From Saitoella complicata NRRL Y-17804 (lineage: Eukaryota > Ascomycota > Saitoellomycetes > Saitoellales > Saitoellaceae), in the NCBI RefSeq assembly GCF_001661265.1, contig NW_017566993.1:124001-188000 (forward strand): a stretch of DNA of 64,000 nucleotides. Reading direction: 5' to 3'. Below the pieces are notes generated by a model. That model saw nothing but the letters and a program-made list of their open reading frames with translations. It was not told where the DNA came from and made no database searches. This document shows, one piece after another, positions 20,197 to 30,047 of this stretch (positions within the stretch are counted from its first letter, which is position 1; the number at the start of each line of letters is the position of its first letter). The position numbers were made by a program, and so were the translations under genes.

Positions 20197-21339
20197 ATGC
20201 AACCTTGGCCCCTGAACAAGATGCATCCAGCATTCACCCTCAACCTCCACGTCAGCATTTACTCCGACATGACAGAAAGCATGGAACCTATGGACAGCCT
20301 GTTAATGGTGACTCTAGGGATGTTCATCATCGACCGCCTCGTCTTCGAAGACGGCGCCATCCTCGACGACGTAACCGGCGGTGCCGGTACATGGGCTCTC
20401 CTCGGCGCCAGGGTTCACCTCCAACCACCGGAGTCAAAAGGCGTGGCTATGATTGTCGACGCGGGCTCTGACTTTCCGGATTCTGTCAGAGAGGACATTG
20501 ACTCCTGGCAAACTGAAACACTGGTCCGTTCAACACCCGAGAGATTGACGACGAGGGGGCTTAACACATACGGACCGGGGGATTACCGCGGTTTTTCATA
20601 CATGGCCCCAAAACTCCGCATCGAAGTCGACGACTTAGAAGGACCACTTCTAAACTCCCGGGCGTACCACCTCATCTGTACCCCCCAGCGTGCGGAATCA
20701 TCCGCCAAACGCACCCTGGAACGCCGTGCCGAGCATGGTCTCCCCACAGAGCCAGCCCCACACTTTATCTGGGAACCTGTCCCCGACGAGTGTAAACCCG
20801 AAAACTGGAAAGCGTGTCTATCCGCATTGAAACACATTAGTGTCATCACCCCAAACCACGGCGAATCCGCCGCATTCCTTGGACGCCCCGAACCTACAGC
20901 CCTCCCCGAAATCGCCGCAATTTCCCGCCTCTACGTCGACGCCGGTATCGGCCCCGCGGGAGACGGTTGTATTGTCATCCGCTCCGGCGCTCTCGGCTGC
21001 GTAATCGCATCCCGCGACAACGGCTGGCTTCACCTACCCGCCTACCACACCGACTCCTCAAAGGTCAAAGATCCCACGGGTGCAGGGAACGCGTTTTGCG
21101 GTGGACTGGCGTTGGGGTATCCAAATGTTGATTTGGTCGAGGCTGCGAGGATGGGGATCGTGAGTGCTAGTTTTGCAATCGAGCAGGTTGGGGTACCGGT
21201 GTTGGGGTATGCGGGGACGGAAGAGGTGTGGAATGGGGTGAATGTGCAAGAGAGGATGGAGGAGTATAGGGGGAGGACGAAGGATGCCCGGTGGGTGGCA
21301 TGGGATCGAAGCCAGCCGTCACAAGGACTGGCGAATTGA
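20197..21339 (+). CDS. PfkB/ribokinase-fold protein of the Mak32 type
   Basis: A single exon of up to 380 residues. The family-like start is LMVTLGMFIIDRLVFEDG, with DDVTGGAGTWALLGARVHL. The C-terminal signature is KDPTGAGNAFCGGLALGYP. PfkB sugar kinases normally have GAGD there, with Asp as catalytic base; here it is Asn. I recall the same Asn in Mak32-type proteins, which are linked in yeast to L-A dsRNA virus propagation, so this is probably a family trait and kinase activity is doubtful. HFIWEPVPDECKPENW and ITPNHGESAAFLG are also conserved-looking. The start is uncertain: ATG codons at 20197 and 20269 are both in frame, and the shorter form begins MTESMEPMDSLL. It is divergent from CLASP. 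Confidence 0.85.
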   Translation: MQPWPLNKMHPAFTLNLHVSIYSDMTESMEPMDSLLMVTLGMFIIDRLVFEDGAILDDVTGGAGTWALLGARVHLQPPESKGVAMIVDAGSDFPDSVREDIDSWQTETLVRSTPERLTTRGLNTYGPGDYRGFSYMAPKLRIEVDDLEGPLLNSRAYHLICTPQRAESSAKRTLERRAEHGLPTEPAPHFIWEPVPDECKPENWKACLSALKHISVITPNHGESAAFLGRPEPTALPEIAAISRLYVDAGIGPAGDGCIVIRSGALGCVIASRDNGWLHLPAYHTDSSKVKDPTGAGNAFCGGLALGYPNVDLVEAARMGIVSASFAIEQVGVPVLGYAGTEEVWNGVNVQERMEEYRGRTKDARWVAWDRSQPSQGLAN

Positions 21340-22096
21340 ACGAAGGGTTGGTTTTGGGACGCGCGCGGAAGGATGTGAGTTCATGAACGGTGCCGCAGGG
21401 TTCATCGAACTCCGGGCATTCGCCGTGCTACAGCCGCGCTACTGTGTGATTGGTTCGCAACATAAGCCCTGCTGGCCTTCGGCTACAGCGGCATAGCTAG
21501 CATCGATGATGATGGGAGTGATGCTCGACGGGTGCTAATATGTGGGGTGGTGAAGGGTGGTGAAGGGTGGTGAAGGGTGGTGAAGGTGGTGGTCACGCGC
21601 TGGAGAACGTTCCGGCTCGGCCCGTCAGTAGCCAAGTGATATATAGGGTGTGGCGATTGATGAAGTACTCATGAGACTTCGAGCCGATGGAGTTGAGCTG
21701 ATGGACGCCAAAGTCCCGGAAGTCCACAGCATCCACGTCGACGACTTCTACGCATCACCCCAATCCAGTCCCGGAATGCCAATTCCTCTACCCAACCCAT
21801 TTCAAGAACAATGAGTACATACTGTAACGATGATGCGTTCCTCATATATTGCAGCTCATGCTCTAGCCACTATCTTTACACAGTGATAACTTTTTTAGAA
21901 ATGCCAATCCCCAAACTCCGAGAAAGAAAAACGAAAAACACTACACTCGGCCTCAAAACTGGGCCAAGTCAACCCCAAGAAAATGTCAACTCATCTCTTA
22001 CATCCCACGTACCATTCAACCAATATCTTCCTTATAAACTCAAGTCAAGCTCAATGCTCACATGAGCTGCAGGCTCGCTCACGTTCGCACACTCAC
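21340..22096. other. Convergent intergenic region with a minisatellite
   Basis: This 757-bp stretch lies between the 3' ends of the Mak32-like gene and NAM9. It contains the TGAAGGGTGG tandem repeat (21541-21592). I see no supported protein or RNA gene; open frames here are under 90 codons and have no family likeness. Confidence 0.7.
21541..21592. repeat. Tandem repeat of TGAAGGGTGG (10-bp unit)
   Basis: Three perfect copies of TGAAGGGTGG (21551-21580) are flanked by partial copies (GTGGGGTGG before, TGAAGGTGGTGG after). The G-rich strand is +. A closely related sequence occurs on the other strand near 24000, and a degenerate version near 53350. Confidence 0.92.
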
Positions 22097-22872
22097 TTAA
22101 CGACCACGGACATACCATCTATAAGCCAACGCCTGAATCGGCTGCGGGAACGGACTCGGCACCTCACTAGTTCCCGGACTCGCAATCGGATCCCTCAAAT
22201 AGATAGCCGAACAACTCGCCTGCGACACCTCGAGGTACGTAGGGATAAACGCAAAGGGAGCAAAGTATGGACGGATTTTGAAAGCGGCTTCGGCGGAGGG
22301 GAGGTCGGGTTCGGAGGCGACGGCGGAGGGGTTTGCGGAGAGGACTGTGAGGACGGATTTGGGGTCGACGAGGAAGTGATCCCCGGGTTGGAGGCGGTGG
22401 CCGGGTGCGGTGATCTGTGTCAAATTGGTCAGTGACTTGGATCTGATCAGGGGTTAAATACACGACGTACCTTCTCACCGTTCACCTTGACCTTCCCGTG
22501 AATAACCATCTGTCTCGCCTGCTGAATACTCGTCGCAAACAACGCCCTAAAAACCGCAAAATCCAACCTCTTCTCCAACCCGGCATACGTCTGCGAAGCC
22601 AACGGGATAGCACTTGCATCCCTTCCACCACTCGTCCCAGGCGTTCCCAACAATTTCTCCTCAAAGTGAGATTTGAATTGGCGTTCGGTCAGGTAGCGGC
22701 CGTGGTATGCTCGGGTCTCGGCTTTTGCGAACCATTTTTGTTGGTACATTGTTTTTTGGCCGACCCAGTTTCTTAGGTCTTTGCGGGCGAGGTTGTAGAG
22801 GTTGTAGCGGTTCATGGACATGTTGACCTTGCCACGGGCGAGGGAGTAGATGGGGGTCTTTGAGCGCGGCAT
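22097..22872 (-). CDS. NAM9: Mitochondrial small-subunit ribosomal protein uS4m
   Basis: Two exons (22471-22872, 22097-22414) across a 56-bp intron (donor GTACGT, acceptor ACACAG) encode 239 residues. Exon 1 starts [28 protein letters not shown] and contains [35 protein letters not shown]. The latter is the S4 RNA-binding domain, and it continues in exon 2 as [17 protein letters not shown]. The family protein binds 16S-type rRNA early in assembly of the mitochondrial small subunit. Yeast Nam9 is longer; the fungal core matches. It is divergent from POP8 with 149 bp between start codons. Confidence 0.92.
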
Positions 22873-23021
22873 GGTGAATGGATTGTTGGTGGTTGTGTTC
22901 TCTCTGTCTCGTCTACCTGTTGATTTTTAGTCTTCAGGGGCAGCCTGCGCACTGCAGCGGTGTATCGCCGTGCTCTCCGGGGTTGAAGAGAAGAAGGCCA
23001 AAGTTGTCAAGAGCAAAGACG

Positions 23022-23381
23022 ATGACCACAGCTACAATTCCGGCTCCGACTACACGCCTGACAGTCTCCACAAACACCGCCCCATGGCAATACTTCCACC
23101 TCCGCCTTCACCACGCCCATGACACCCCACCAACCCTCGACCTCCTCACCTGGCGCACCCTCATTACCGCCGCCTTAACACAATACCTCGGTCTCATCGG
23201 TTCAGCTACGCACATCGATATCCTTCACACGGTGGAGTATGACGCATGGATCAGGTGTCCTCAGAAAGATGCAGCAGGGTTGTGGGCTTCCTTGGGTGGA
23301 TATATCGGGAATGTCGAGGGCGGAGGTGTGAGTTTTCAGATTGTGAAGTCTTCGCCGTTTTTGATGGGAATTACGAAATGA
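23022..23381 (+). CDS. POP8: Pop8-like subunit of RNase P / RNase MRP
   Basis: A single exon of 119 residues from ATG 23022 (MTTATIPAPTTRLTV). The open frame extends further upstream but without family likeness. The core reads WQYFHLRLHHA, then LDLLTWRTLITAALTQYLGLIGSATHIDIL, then EYDAWIRCPQKDAAGLWASLGGYIG and VSFQIVKSSPFL. This is the Pop8 pattern of fungal RNase P/MRP, in which Pop8 pairs with Pop5 to act in tRNA and rRNA processing. Short length is normal for the family. It is head to head with NAM9. Confidence 0.82.
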   Translation: MTTATIPAPTTRLTVSTNTAPWQYFHLRLHHAHDTPPTLDLLTWRTLITAALTQYLGLIGSATHIDILHTVEYDAWIRCPQKDAAGLWASLGGYIGNVEGGGVSFQIVKSSPFLMGITK

Positions 23382-24042
23382 AGTGAGGAGCTTGTGGGTG
23401 GATGGCAGTGGATCATCGCTATCGCAAGTTGGCGGTAAGACCAGTACTGCGCGTACGTAGCCCATCCGGCGCAAAATGGGTTCTGGCTATGACGGTTCAT
23501 GCAGCCCTTGAGTATCAGGTGGAAGAGTGACATATGTACTCTTGAACCACGGCATGGCCAATGGTGAATTGCAACCACGTGCACACAGCGGCGCGCAACA
23601 ACTGGCTCATGAAGAGGTCGTGGGAGGACTACCATGCCATCATTCCTGATGGTCTTCGTAGTATCGTGAGTGATGCCGATGGTGAAAACTTGGTTCGGTA
23701 GGTGTACGGGATGATTTGCCTATGCGTATGCATATGGCGGGAGAGGTTTTCCTTCGCGACGATGGGGTGAAGCGGTTAATCGACCCAGGTCTCATGGTGT
23801 GGTCAAGCCCTGGGCGGATAGAGTGACGCTGTTAACCCCGCTAGGGCTTGGTATTATAGTGTCGCCATGAAAATATTTGGTTAGTTGGCAATCTGTACTT
23901 ATTCCGTGTATAGTGTCTCATCGCCAGGACACGGGGCTCCGTAGAATCCGTGCCCATACTTTGGCTGGCTACCGACGGTGTCGAGCCGCAGGCTTCACCA
24001 CCCAAGGACCACCGCCCTTCACCACCCTTCGCCACGTAGCGT
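23382..24042. other. Convergent intergenic region
   Basis: A 661-bp stretch between the POP8 and GH5 3' ends. No supported gene. It ends with a C-rich block (23992-24035) related on the opposite strand to the TGAAGGGTGG minisatellite. Confidence 0.65.
23992..24035. repeat. Degenerate CTTCACCACCC block related to the 21.5-kb minisatellite
   Basis: Reading the minus strand gives GAAGGGTGGTGAAGGGCGG followed by TGGTC. It aligns over about 24 bases with the array at 21541-21592 (GAAGGGTGGTGAAGGTGG then TGGTC). The copy is inverted and imperfect. Confidence 0.75.
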
Positions 24043-25260
24043 TCACCAAGCCTCCCTCAGCTGCGCCCTCGTAATAACCCCATTCTTCAACAACGACTTC
24101 AAACTCCACCCATTAACATACTCATTATCCCTCTCATCCCAATACCTCCACGTCCAGAAATAGAATCCCGAAATCTCCCTATAAGCCTCCAACTGATTTC
24201 CCGCAAACTCGCGCATTTGTTCGGGAGACATGGGTTGTGCGGATGCGCAAGACCATTCGGATGCGAGCTTGAGGTGGCCTCTGGGATTCAGGTATTGCTG
24301 GTGGAGGTCTCGGTCGGTGTAACCGATGAGATCTGAGGGGGATTTGTGGGCCCATTCGTCGCCGAAGCAGAAGTATGGGTGCCATTCTTCCCGGATATTG
24401 TGATATCTCGACCCAGAAAGAACGTCTTCCCATCCATTGTTGGGGTGTTGCTGCCACAGCATAGGCGCAATAACGACGAGGCAGTCACTCACTTTTCGTA
24501 CGGCTTTGTAGGCTTTCTCGTAGTACTCCCGCACGACCTGCTCGTTTACGTCACAGGGTTCGTTCATGAGCCCGATACCGAGAAAGGCTGGGAACGATTT
24601 ATAGCGGTTTGCGAGCCAGGATGCGAGGTCGATTGAGTGTTGCTGATTTTCGGGGTATTTATCCCAAAAGACACCGCCGCCTCCGGGACATGCGTGATCG
24701 TTGTTCCCGTGCGTGCCCTTATGCCCGTGGAGACTTAACAGCACCGTCAATCCGTAATTTGGTGCCCAGTTGTTGATGATGTTGTCCAAGACCTCGAGGG
24801 CACCTGGTGCGAAATCCTTCCATTCCTGGGGAACCCCTCCTCCGGAGTCGATGGGCATGATCCCCCAATTCACCGGGACGCGTATCGAGTTGATTCCATA
24901 CTCGCTCATCATCCGGAAATCCTCCTCCGTAACCATACTCCTCCTATGCTCCGCAAACGCTCTCTCAAGCTCTGCCCTGTGATCGGGGAACGCTCGCATA
25001 ATCTGCAGCTCGCCCTTTCCCGCGATGTCGGAGCCGTTGGGTAGGTTGGAGAGGAGGCGCGCGACGGGGGAGTTAGCAGACATCCAATGTTCGTATTGGA
25101 GGAGGGAGCCGAGGTTTACGCCGACTGTTTGCGTTGTTCCGGCGATGATGGAGTCGCGGAGGGTGGAGAGGTCGGAGTGTAGGGATGAGGGAGAGGTGTT
25201 GGCGGACGCTGGCGCATGGTTGGAGGGTGATTGGTGTAGTAACTTTTTCAAGAAACCCAT
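24043..25260 (-). CDS. GH5 family glucanase (exo-beta-1,3-glucanase type), no signal peptide
   Basis: An intronless CDS of 405 residues from ATG 25260 (MGFLKKLLHQSPSN). The (beta/alpha)8 fold signs are VGVNLGSLLQYEHWM near the start, INSIRVPVNWGIMP, LTVLLSLHGHKGTHGNNDH, and IGLMNEPC, in which the Glu is the expected acid/base. The later LKLASEWSCA supplies the second Glu (nucleophile), and GFYFWTWRYWDE follows. Exo-1,3-glucanases of this family trim cell-wall beta-glucan. Unlike secreted Exg proteins, this one lacks a signal peptide, so it looks intracellular or unconventionally targeted; GH5_9-like intracellular relatives are known in fungi. Gly2 of MGFLKK could in principle be myristoylated. 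Substrate is inferred from family only. Confidence 0.87.
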   Translation of the reverse strand: MGFLKKLLHQSPSNHAPASANTSPSSLHSDLSTLRDSIIAGTTQTVGVNLGSLLQYEHWMSANSPVARLLSNLPNGSDIAGKGELQIMRAFPDHRAELERAFAEHRRSMVTEEDFRMMSEYGINSIRVPVNWGIMPIDSGGGVPQEWKDFAPGALEVLDNIINNWAPNYGLTVLLSLHGHKGTHGNNDHACPGGGGVFWDKYPENQQHSIDLASWLANRYKSFPAFLGIGLMNEPCDVNEQVVREYYEKAYKAVRKVSDCLVVIAPMLWQQHPNNGWEDVLSGSRYHNIREEWHPYFCFGDEWAHKSPSDLIGYTDRDLHQQYLNPRGHLKLASEWSCASAQPMSPEQMREFAGNQLEAYREISGFYFWTWRYWDERDNEYVNGWSLKSLLKNGVITRAQLREAW

Positions 25261-25510
25261 CTTCGTCAATGGCTATTTGAGCTGAGAATCGAATCTGCTG
25301 TTCGCGAGGTTTACGGAGGGCAATCGAAGGGAACGTTACCCAACGTCATTGCTCATTATCGTGCATGCCCGAGAAACTGTGAACACGTTGGAGATACATA
25401 TATACAGCTTGACTGACGAAGATACCCTCGTAATTTACTAAACTAACAACATTGACGCCAAAACTCCGTGTGAACACTGCCTCTAATTACTCGAATATCA
25501 TTTTCGTATC

Positions 25511-28500
25511 TCAGGCAGCCATATCGTCACCGCTGTCGGCATAATCATCATTTGCTGGAGGAGGCGCAACCGGAACAGCAGGGATAACCAAGGTTGGGAT
25601 GGACTTCTTACGATTGTACTCATAATCAGGAGCTAGCTCCTGGAGCTTTTCCTCGAACGCATCCTCAAGCTTGTTTGCTGCGGTGTAGACGAAGGACCCG
25701 TCCTCGTTGTATGTTCTCGCGTTCCTGAACATCAACTGCACATCTGTCACAAAGTCGTCCAAGCTGTTGTAGGCCGTACCCTTGATACGCTTCTGAATCA
25801 TATCCAAAGCAATGGGCTCCTTGATTATCTGATAGTAATCAGGATATTGCTTCTTGTTAGGCTTCACGAGGAAGACTTCGGCCAGGTCGTATCCTTCATC
25901 CTGCAAGCTGATGACTGCATCGTAAGCGCCTTGCAGAGTCTTACGCATAGAAGCGCGCTCTTCCTTCGAAAGCATATCGCCTTGACGACCTCGCTTTCTT
26001 TCGGGCGAACCCTCCTCCTCGGCATCTTCTCGAGATCGCTTATTGGCGCCTGCCTTTTTGCCCTTCTTGGTACTCTTCTTCGGGGCTTCAGACTCGGGAA
26101 GACTGGGGGCCGGAGATGTTTCGGTGGGTTTCTGCAGTTTGGTAGCGTCACGAGCAGCCTTACGTTCGCGCTTCTGACGGATAACATTGTCAACGTCAAT
26201 GTTCTCATTGTCCATAGCGTCAAGCCACTGCTCTTCGGTCAATCCGTCATCGTAGAAGACTGCTTGACGCTCTCGAGCTCCGCGACCCGTAGCAAGCTTG
26301 CCGTCAGCCTCCATAACAACATAGTCTTGTTGATATTCCTCCGGCAATTCTTCGACCGCCATCAGACGACCCAGTTCCTTGTCCTCACCGTAAGGTTCGC
26401 GCATCTTCCGTTCCTCATCCATCTCTTTGAAGATTTGCAGCTCGTTGTCATTACGAGCGACAATCTCATTGAGCACGTCGTCATCGAACATGTCCGCGTC
26501 TTCATCAACCTCATTCTGATCCTGCTCAAAAATCTTCCTGAGGTAGGCTTCCTGTTCTTCCGCAGTAGATTTGTTGTCGAACTTACCAGCCTGAATGACC
26601 TTACCGTCGAGTTCAAGCTTGTACTGCGCACGAGCTAAAATAGCCTCTTCGACGGAGTTCTGGGTAATAAGACGGAAAATACGGACTTCCTTCTTTTGGC
26701 CGATACGATGAGCACGATCCTGAGCCTGCAAATCCTGGTGAGGATTCCAGTCAGAGTCGAAGATGACGACAGTGTCAGCGGTCTGCAAGTTCAACCCTAG
26801 ACCACCAGCACGCGTAGAAAGAATGAAGATAAAGCAGTCGGAGTTGGGCGCGTTGAATTCCGTCAACATGGTCTGACGGTCATCGGCCTTACTGGAACCA
26901 TCAAGACGCATATACTTCATCCCACGGTGATTGAGGAAGTCTTCCATGATTGTCATGACCGTAGTCATCTGGAAGAACATGAGGACGCGATGCCCGGTTC
27001 TCTTCAACTTCGGCAAAATACGATCCAACAATTCGAACTTGCCCGAGACACGCCATAACAAGTCTGTCGTAACATCTCTGACCGGAGAAATTGCTTCCTC
27101 AACCTCGTCAAAGACGAAGGGGTGATTACACACCTTCCTGAGCTGCATCATGATATTCTGCAAACCCTTCATTCCCTTGCCCTTCTCTCCGTTCACGTAC
27201 ATAATGCCACCCTTCTTCAGCTGCTCGTACAACTTCAATTGCAAACCAGACATACGACACTTCACCACCTTTTCAACCTTATCCGGCAACTCGGATTCGA
27301 CATCCTTCTTCAAACGTCTCAACAAGAATGGACGAAGAACCTTATGCAAACGACGAATGATCAAAAGAGTCTCTTCTTCGCTGAGCTGCATAGTGTCCTG
27401 CCCACCGGTGTTCGCGAATGGTGCGTTGAACCACTCATCGAAACTCTTAACAGAGTTGAAGATCTTCGGCAGAACGAAGTTAAGCAAAGCCCAAAGTTCA
27501 GGCAAGTTGTTCTGCAATGGTGTACCAGTCAAAATCAGACGGTACCTCATCGAGTAGTAAGTGGTCAACGTAAGCGTCAACTTGGAATTTGTGTTCTTCA
27601 TACGATGACCTTCATCAATAATAAGGTGCAGCCATTTGATTTTGGAAAGTTGGGGACGGTCCTTGATAACGTACTCGAAAGTGGTCAGCAGAACCTGGAA
27701 ATTACCCGGGCGGATATGGTTTGCGTAAATAGCCTTACGCGCCTGCGGAACACCCTTGTAGACGACTTTCGTAACACTTGGTGCCCAACGCTCGAACTCG
27801 TTCGTCCAGTTTGTAAGCGTAGAGAGAGGCACCAAAACCAGGTATGGTCCATTCTGCTTCTTGACCTCAATCAAGTACGTAATCAACGCAATGGTCTGCA
27901 CGGTCTTTCCAAGACCCATCTCGTCCGCCAAGATACCGTTCAAGTGGTTGTTGTACAAAGACACCATCCACTGCAAACCCTTAATCTGGTAGTCCTTCAA
28001 ATGGCCACCGACCAAGATATTGGGCTGCTTGGTGACTTCCTCGCGTACTCTGTGTGCCACGCCGTAGTAATCCTGCTTCTTGCTTGCAGCAGCCTCCTCG
28101 TCCTCCTCCTCGTCATCTTCGAAGTCCTCGGCCATCAGGCCTGGATCCATCCTAGCGGCCTCCATCTGCTGAGCCTTGACCTTCGCGGACAACGAGTCTA
28201 GGTAGGTGTTGGTCTGACGAAGCAAGTGGGTAATACGAGTATCCTTAGCCTGGTCAATAAGCTTGAGATATGCCTCTTCATCGTCAGCACGCAAGGCCTG
28301 CAAACGTTCCTTCGCGACTCTCTCCAGTCGCCTTTGTTCCTCCTTCTCGATATTACTGTGCAACGCAAGGACGGCCTTACCCAGCTTCTGCTGCCTGCTG
28401 ACCTTGGATCTCTGCGCCTGCATGATCTCTTGACCGTGCGCAACGATACCCTGAAGGTAGTCAAGCTGCTTCTGCTTCTCACGCTTCTCGCGGTCCAACC

Positions 28501-29635
28501 GTTGCTCAGATTCAATGCGCTCGGTCAATCGAGAGTCGTCCAGAGTCATCTTTTTCATCCTCCTGAACGAAGCACGGTCGGCAGAGGTTGTAAGGGTATT
28601 CAAATCAACCATTGACCTGACCATACTCTGTCTCAATGCGCGTTGCTTCGGCAACAATCTCAACTTCATCAACTCAATCAGAGCTTTGGTCTTCAGCGCG
28701 CTTGGGTCTTTCGGTGGGCCAGGCATCATCGCATCCGCTTCTGGGTCTCGCACACCTTCGAAACCGGTGATGTTACTAGGTAACTGTTCTAGCTCAGCAA
28801 TACGAAGCGCAATACGGTTCTGGATCTCCTGCTCACGCTCTGCGGTCCAAGCTACAAGATCCATACCGACTGGCATAATTGCAGGTACTAGAACACGACT
28901 TTCTCTCTGTGCATGTGCATTGAAAGTAATCGGCTTCGTGAAGTACGTCCATGGCGAAGTAATGTTAATCTCTGGCACGGGTTCTTCCTTATCGGCGGCA
29001 GCCAGGGTCTCTTTCGCAGCGGCCATTGCCTCAGCAACGGGCGATTGCTGGACGGAGTCGGGCTCTTGCGTCGCAAAGAGCGCCTGCTGCACTTGGGACG
29101 GTATCGGCATATTCCTCGTCACGTACTTGAAAGCAGCGATCTGGTTCCTTAAAGTCAACTTCTGGTCTTTCGGTAAGGGTGACCCCAGTGTATCTAGTAT
29201 ATCCGAGCCTGTTTGACTTGGTACCGAAGACATGTCCTGGCTCACACTGCTGGCCGGGACTTGCTGCTCGCCCTGACCTTGTTGTGCCCTCTGTTGCTGC
29301 GTCGGCTGCTGTTGCTGCGCTTGCTGTTGCGCTTGATGTTGAGCCTGCTGTTGAGCTTGCTGTTGCGCGTGTAGTTGAGCCTGTTGTTGCCTGAAGTGGG
29401 TTTGCTGCTGAACCATTCTCAAGGCTCGGGACAACTGGGCAAGCTCTTGACTCGTCGCCTCGGTCGCGCCCTGCGACTTGAGCTGTAGGTAGCGTTGATG
29501 CCAGGCATTAACCTGTTCCTTTTTCAGATTTGCTGGCAGGAAGTTGTCTGAATTCATCGGCTGTTGTGGACGAGCGGGCGGCTGAGGCTGCTGCTGGACG
29601 GGAACTTGGGCGTCGCCCGCATATGGCAGCGACAT
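25511..29635 (-). CDS. STH1: SNF2-family ATPase of a RSC/SWI-SNF remodelling complex (Sth1/Snf21-like)
   Basis: A single exon of 1374 residues. Order of parts: a Gln/Pro-rich start; a QLQ-like helical stretch with a poly-Gln tract (29278-29420); the region containing NITSPWTYFTKPITF; an HSA helix near RLDREKREKQKQLDYLQGI. The ATPase core has DEMGLGKT (about residue 570) and a DEGH box (LIIDEGHRMKN). The helicase half has STRAGGLGLNLQTADTV and QAQDRAHRIGQ. A SnAC-like region follows (ELGRLMAVEELPEEY), then Lys-rich linkers and a C-terminal bromodomain (about 1245-1330, with YPDYYQIIKEPIALDMI and FRNARTYNEDGS). This architecture and the length, close to Sth1, favour the RSC ATPase. Snf2 itself is usually longer, but the split cannot be settled here. 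RSC slides and ejects nucleosomes. Confidence 0.94.
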   Translation of the reverse strand: MSLPYAGDAQVPVQQQPQPPARPQQPMNSDNFLPANLKKEQVNAWHQRYLQLKSQGATEATSQELAQLSRALRMVQQQTHFRQQQAQLHAQQQAQQQAQHQAQQQAQQQQPTQQQRAQQGQGEQQVPASSVSQDMSSVPSQTGSDILDTLGSPLPKDQKLTLRNQIAAFKYVTRNMPIPSQVQQALFATQEPDSVQQSPVAEAMAAAKETLAAADKEEPVPEINITSPWTYFTKPITFNAHAQRESRVLVPAIMPVGMDLVAWTAEREQEIQNRIALRIAELEQLPSNITGFEGVRDPEADAMMPGPPKDPSALKTKALIELMKLRLLPKQRALRQSMVRSMVDLNTLTTSADRASFRRMKKMTLDDSRLTERIESEQRLDREKREKQKQLDYLQGIVAHGQEIMQAQRSKVSRQQKLGKAVLALHSNIEKEEQRRLERVAKERLQALRADDEEAYLKLIDQAKDTRITHLLRQTNTYLDSLSAKVKAQQMEAARMDPGLMAEDFEDDEEEDEEAAASKKQDYYGVAHRVREEVTKQPNILVGGHLKDYQIKGLQWMVSLYNNHLNGILADEMGLGKTVQTIALITYLIEVKKQNGPYLVLVPLSTLTNWTNEFERWAPSVTKVVYKGVPQARKAIYANHIRPGNFQVLLTTFEYVIKDRPQLSKIKWLHLIIDEGHRMKNTNSKLTLTLTTYYSMRYRLILTGTPLQNNLPELWALLNFVLPKIFNSVKSFDEWFNAPFANTGGQDTMQLSEEETLLIIRRLHKVLRPFLLRRLKKDVESELPDKVEKVVKCRMSGLQLKLYEQLKKGGIMYVNGEKGKGMKGLQNIMMQLRKVCNHPFVFDEVEEAISPVRDVTTDLLWRVSGKFELLDRILPKLKRTGHRVLMFFQMTTVMTIMEDFLNHRGMKYMRLDGSSKADDRQTMLTEFNAPNSDCFIFILSTRAGGLGLNLQTADTVVIFDSDWNPHQDLQAQDRAHRIGQKKEVRIFRLITQNSVEEAILARAQYKLELDGKVIQAGKFDNKSTAEEQEAYLRKIFEQDQNEVDEDADMFDDDVLNEIVARNDNELQIFKEMDEERKMREPYGEDKELGRLMAVEELPEEYQQDYVVMEADGKLATGRGARERQAVFYDDGLTEEQWLDAMDNENIDVDNVIRQKRERKAARDATKLQKPTETSPAPSLPESEAPKKSTKKGKKAGANKRSREDAEEEGSPERKRGRQGDMLSKEERASMRKTLQGAYDAVISLQDEGYDLAEVFLVKPNKKQYPDYYQIIKEPIALDMIQKRIKGTAYNSLDDFVTDVQLMFRNARTYNEDGSFVYTAANKLEDAFEEKLQELAPDYEYNRKKSIPTLVIPAVPVAPPPANDDYADSGDDMAA

Positions 29636-30047
29636 TGTGGATATGCTGCGATCAATCGAAACGGATCAGAGTCCCTGGAGGTCGCCAATTGCCCGTTGTT
29701 CGTCTCGGCGGTCGGCGGTCGCGCGTTTACGGTTGCACGCGTTGCAGGAGTTCGTACCGTGCGGTGAGTTGGATGACCACCCGTGCATGCCCGTGCCACC
29801 GCGTAAAGAAAGGGTAATCGAAAATACACGGATCATTCAGCATATGTCTATTACTTGCTGCTAAGAGTAAGATAATGCGAAAGGAAAAGGATAGTAGAAC
29901 TCCGTGCGACAAAGACGAATGTAAGGAATACGATCAACAGCAATCCAGGACTCCCCACTCCAACACGTAACACGAAAAGGATACGGTCCACCAAAAGACA
30001 ACAAACACGATACGACTTCGAAGATACCAGCCAACGCCTCACTGATA
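29636..30047. other. Intergenic region upstream of the SNF2-type gene
   Basis: A 412-bp stretch: promoter of the SNF2-type gene and 3' flank of the kinase gene, both on the minus strand. I see no gene or clear motif in it. Confidence 0.55.

Noticed and set aside
27122-28201. 359-codon open frame on the plus strand
   Set aside because: Antisense to the ATPase core of the SNF2-type gene.
29278-29420. CAG/CAA-type repeats
   Set aside because: They encode the poly-Gln tract of the SNF2-type protein, common in such proteins.
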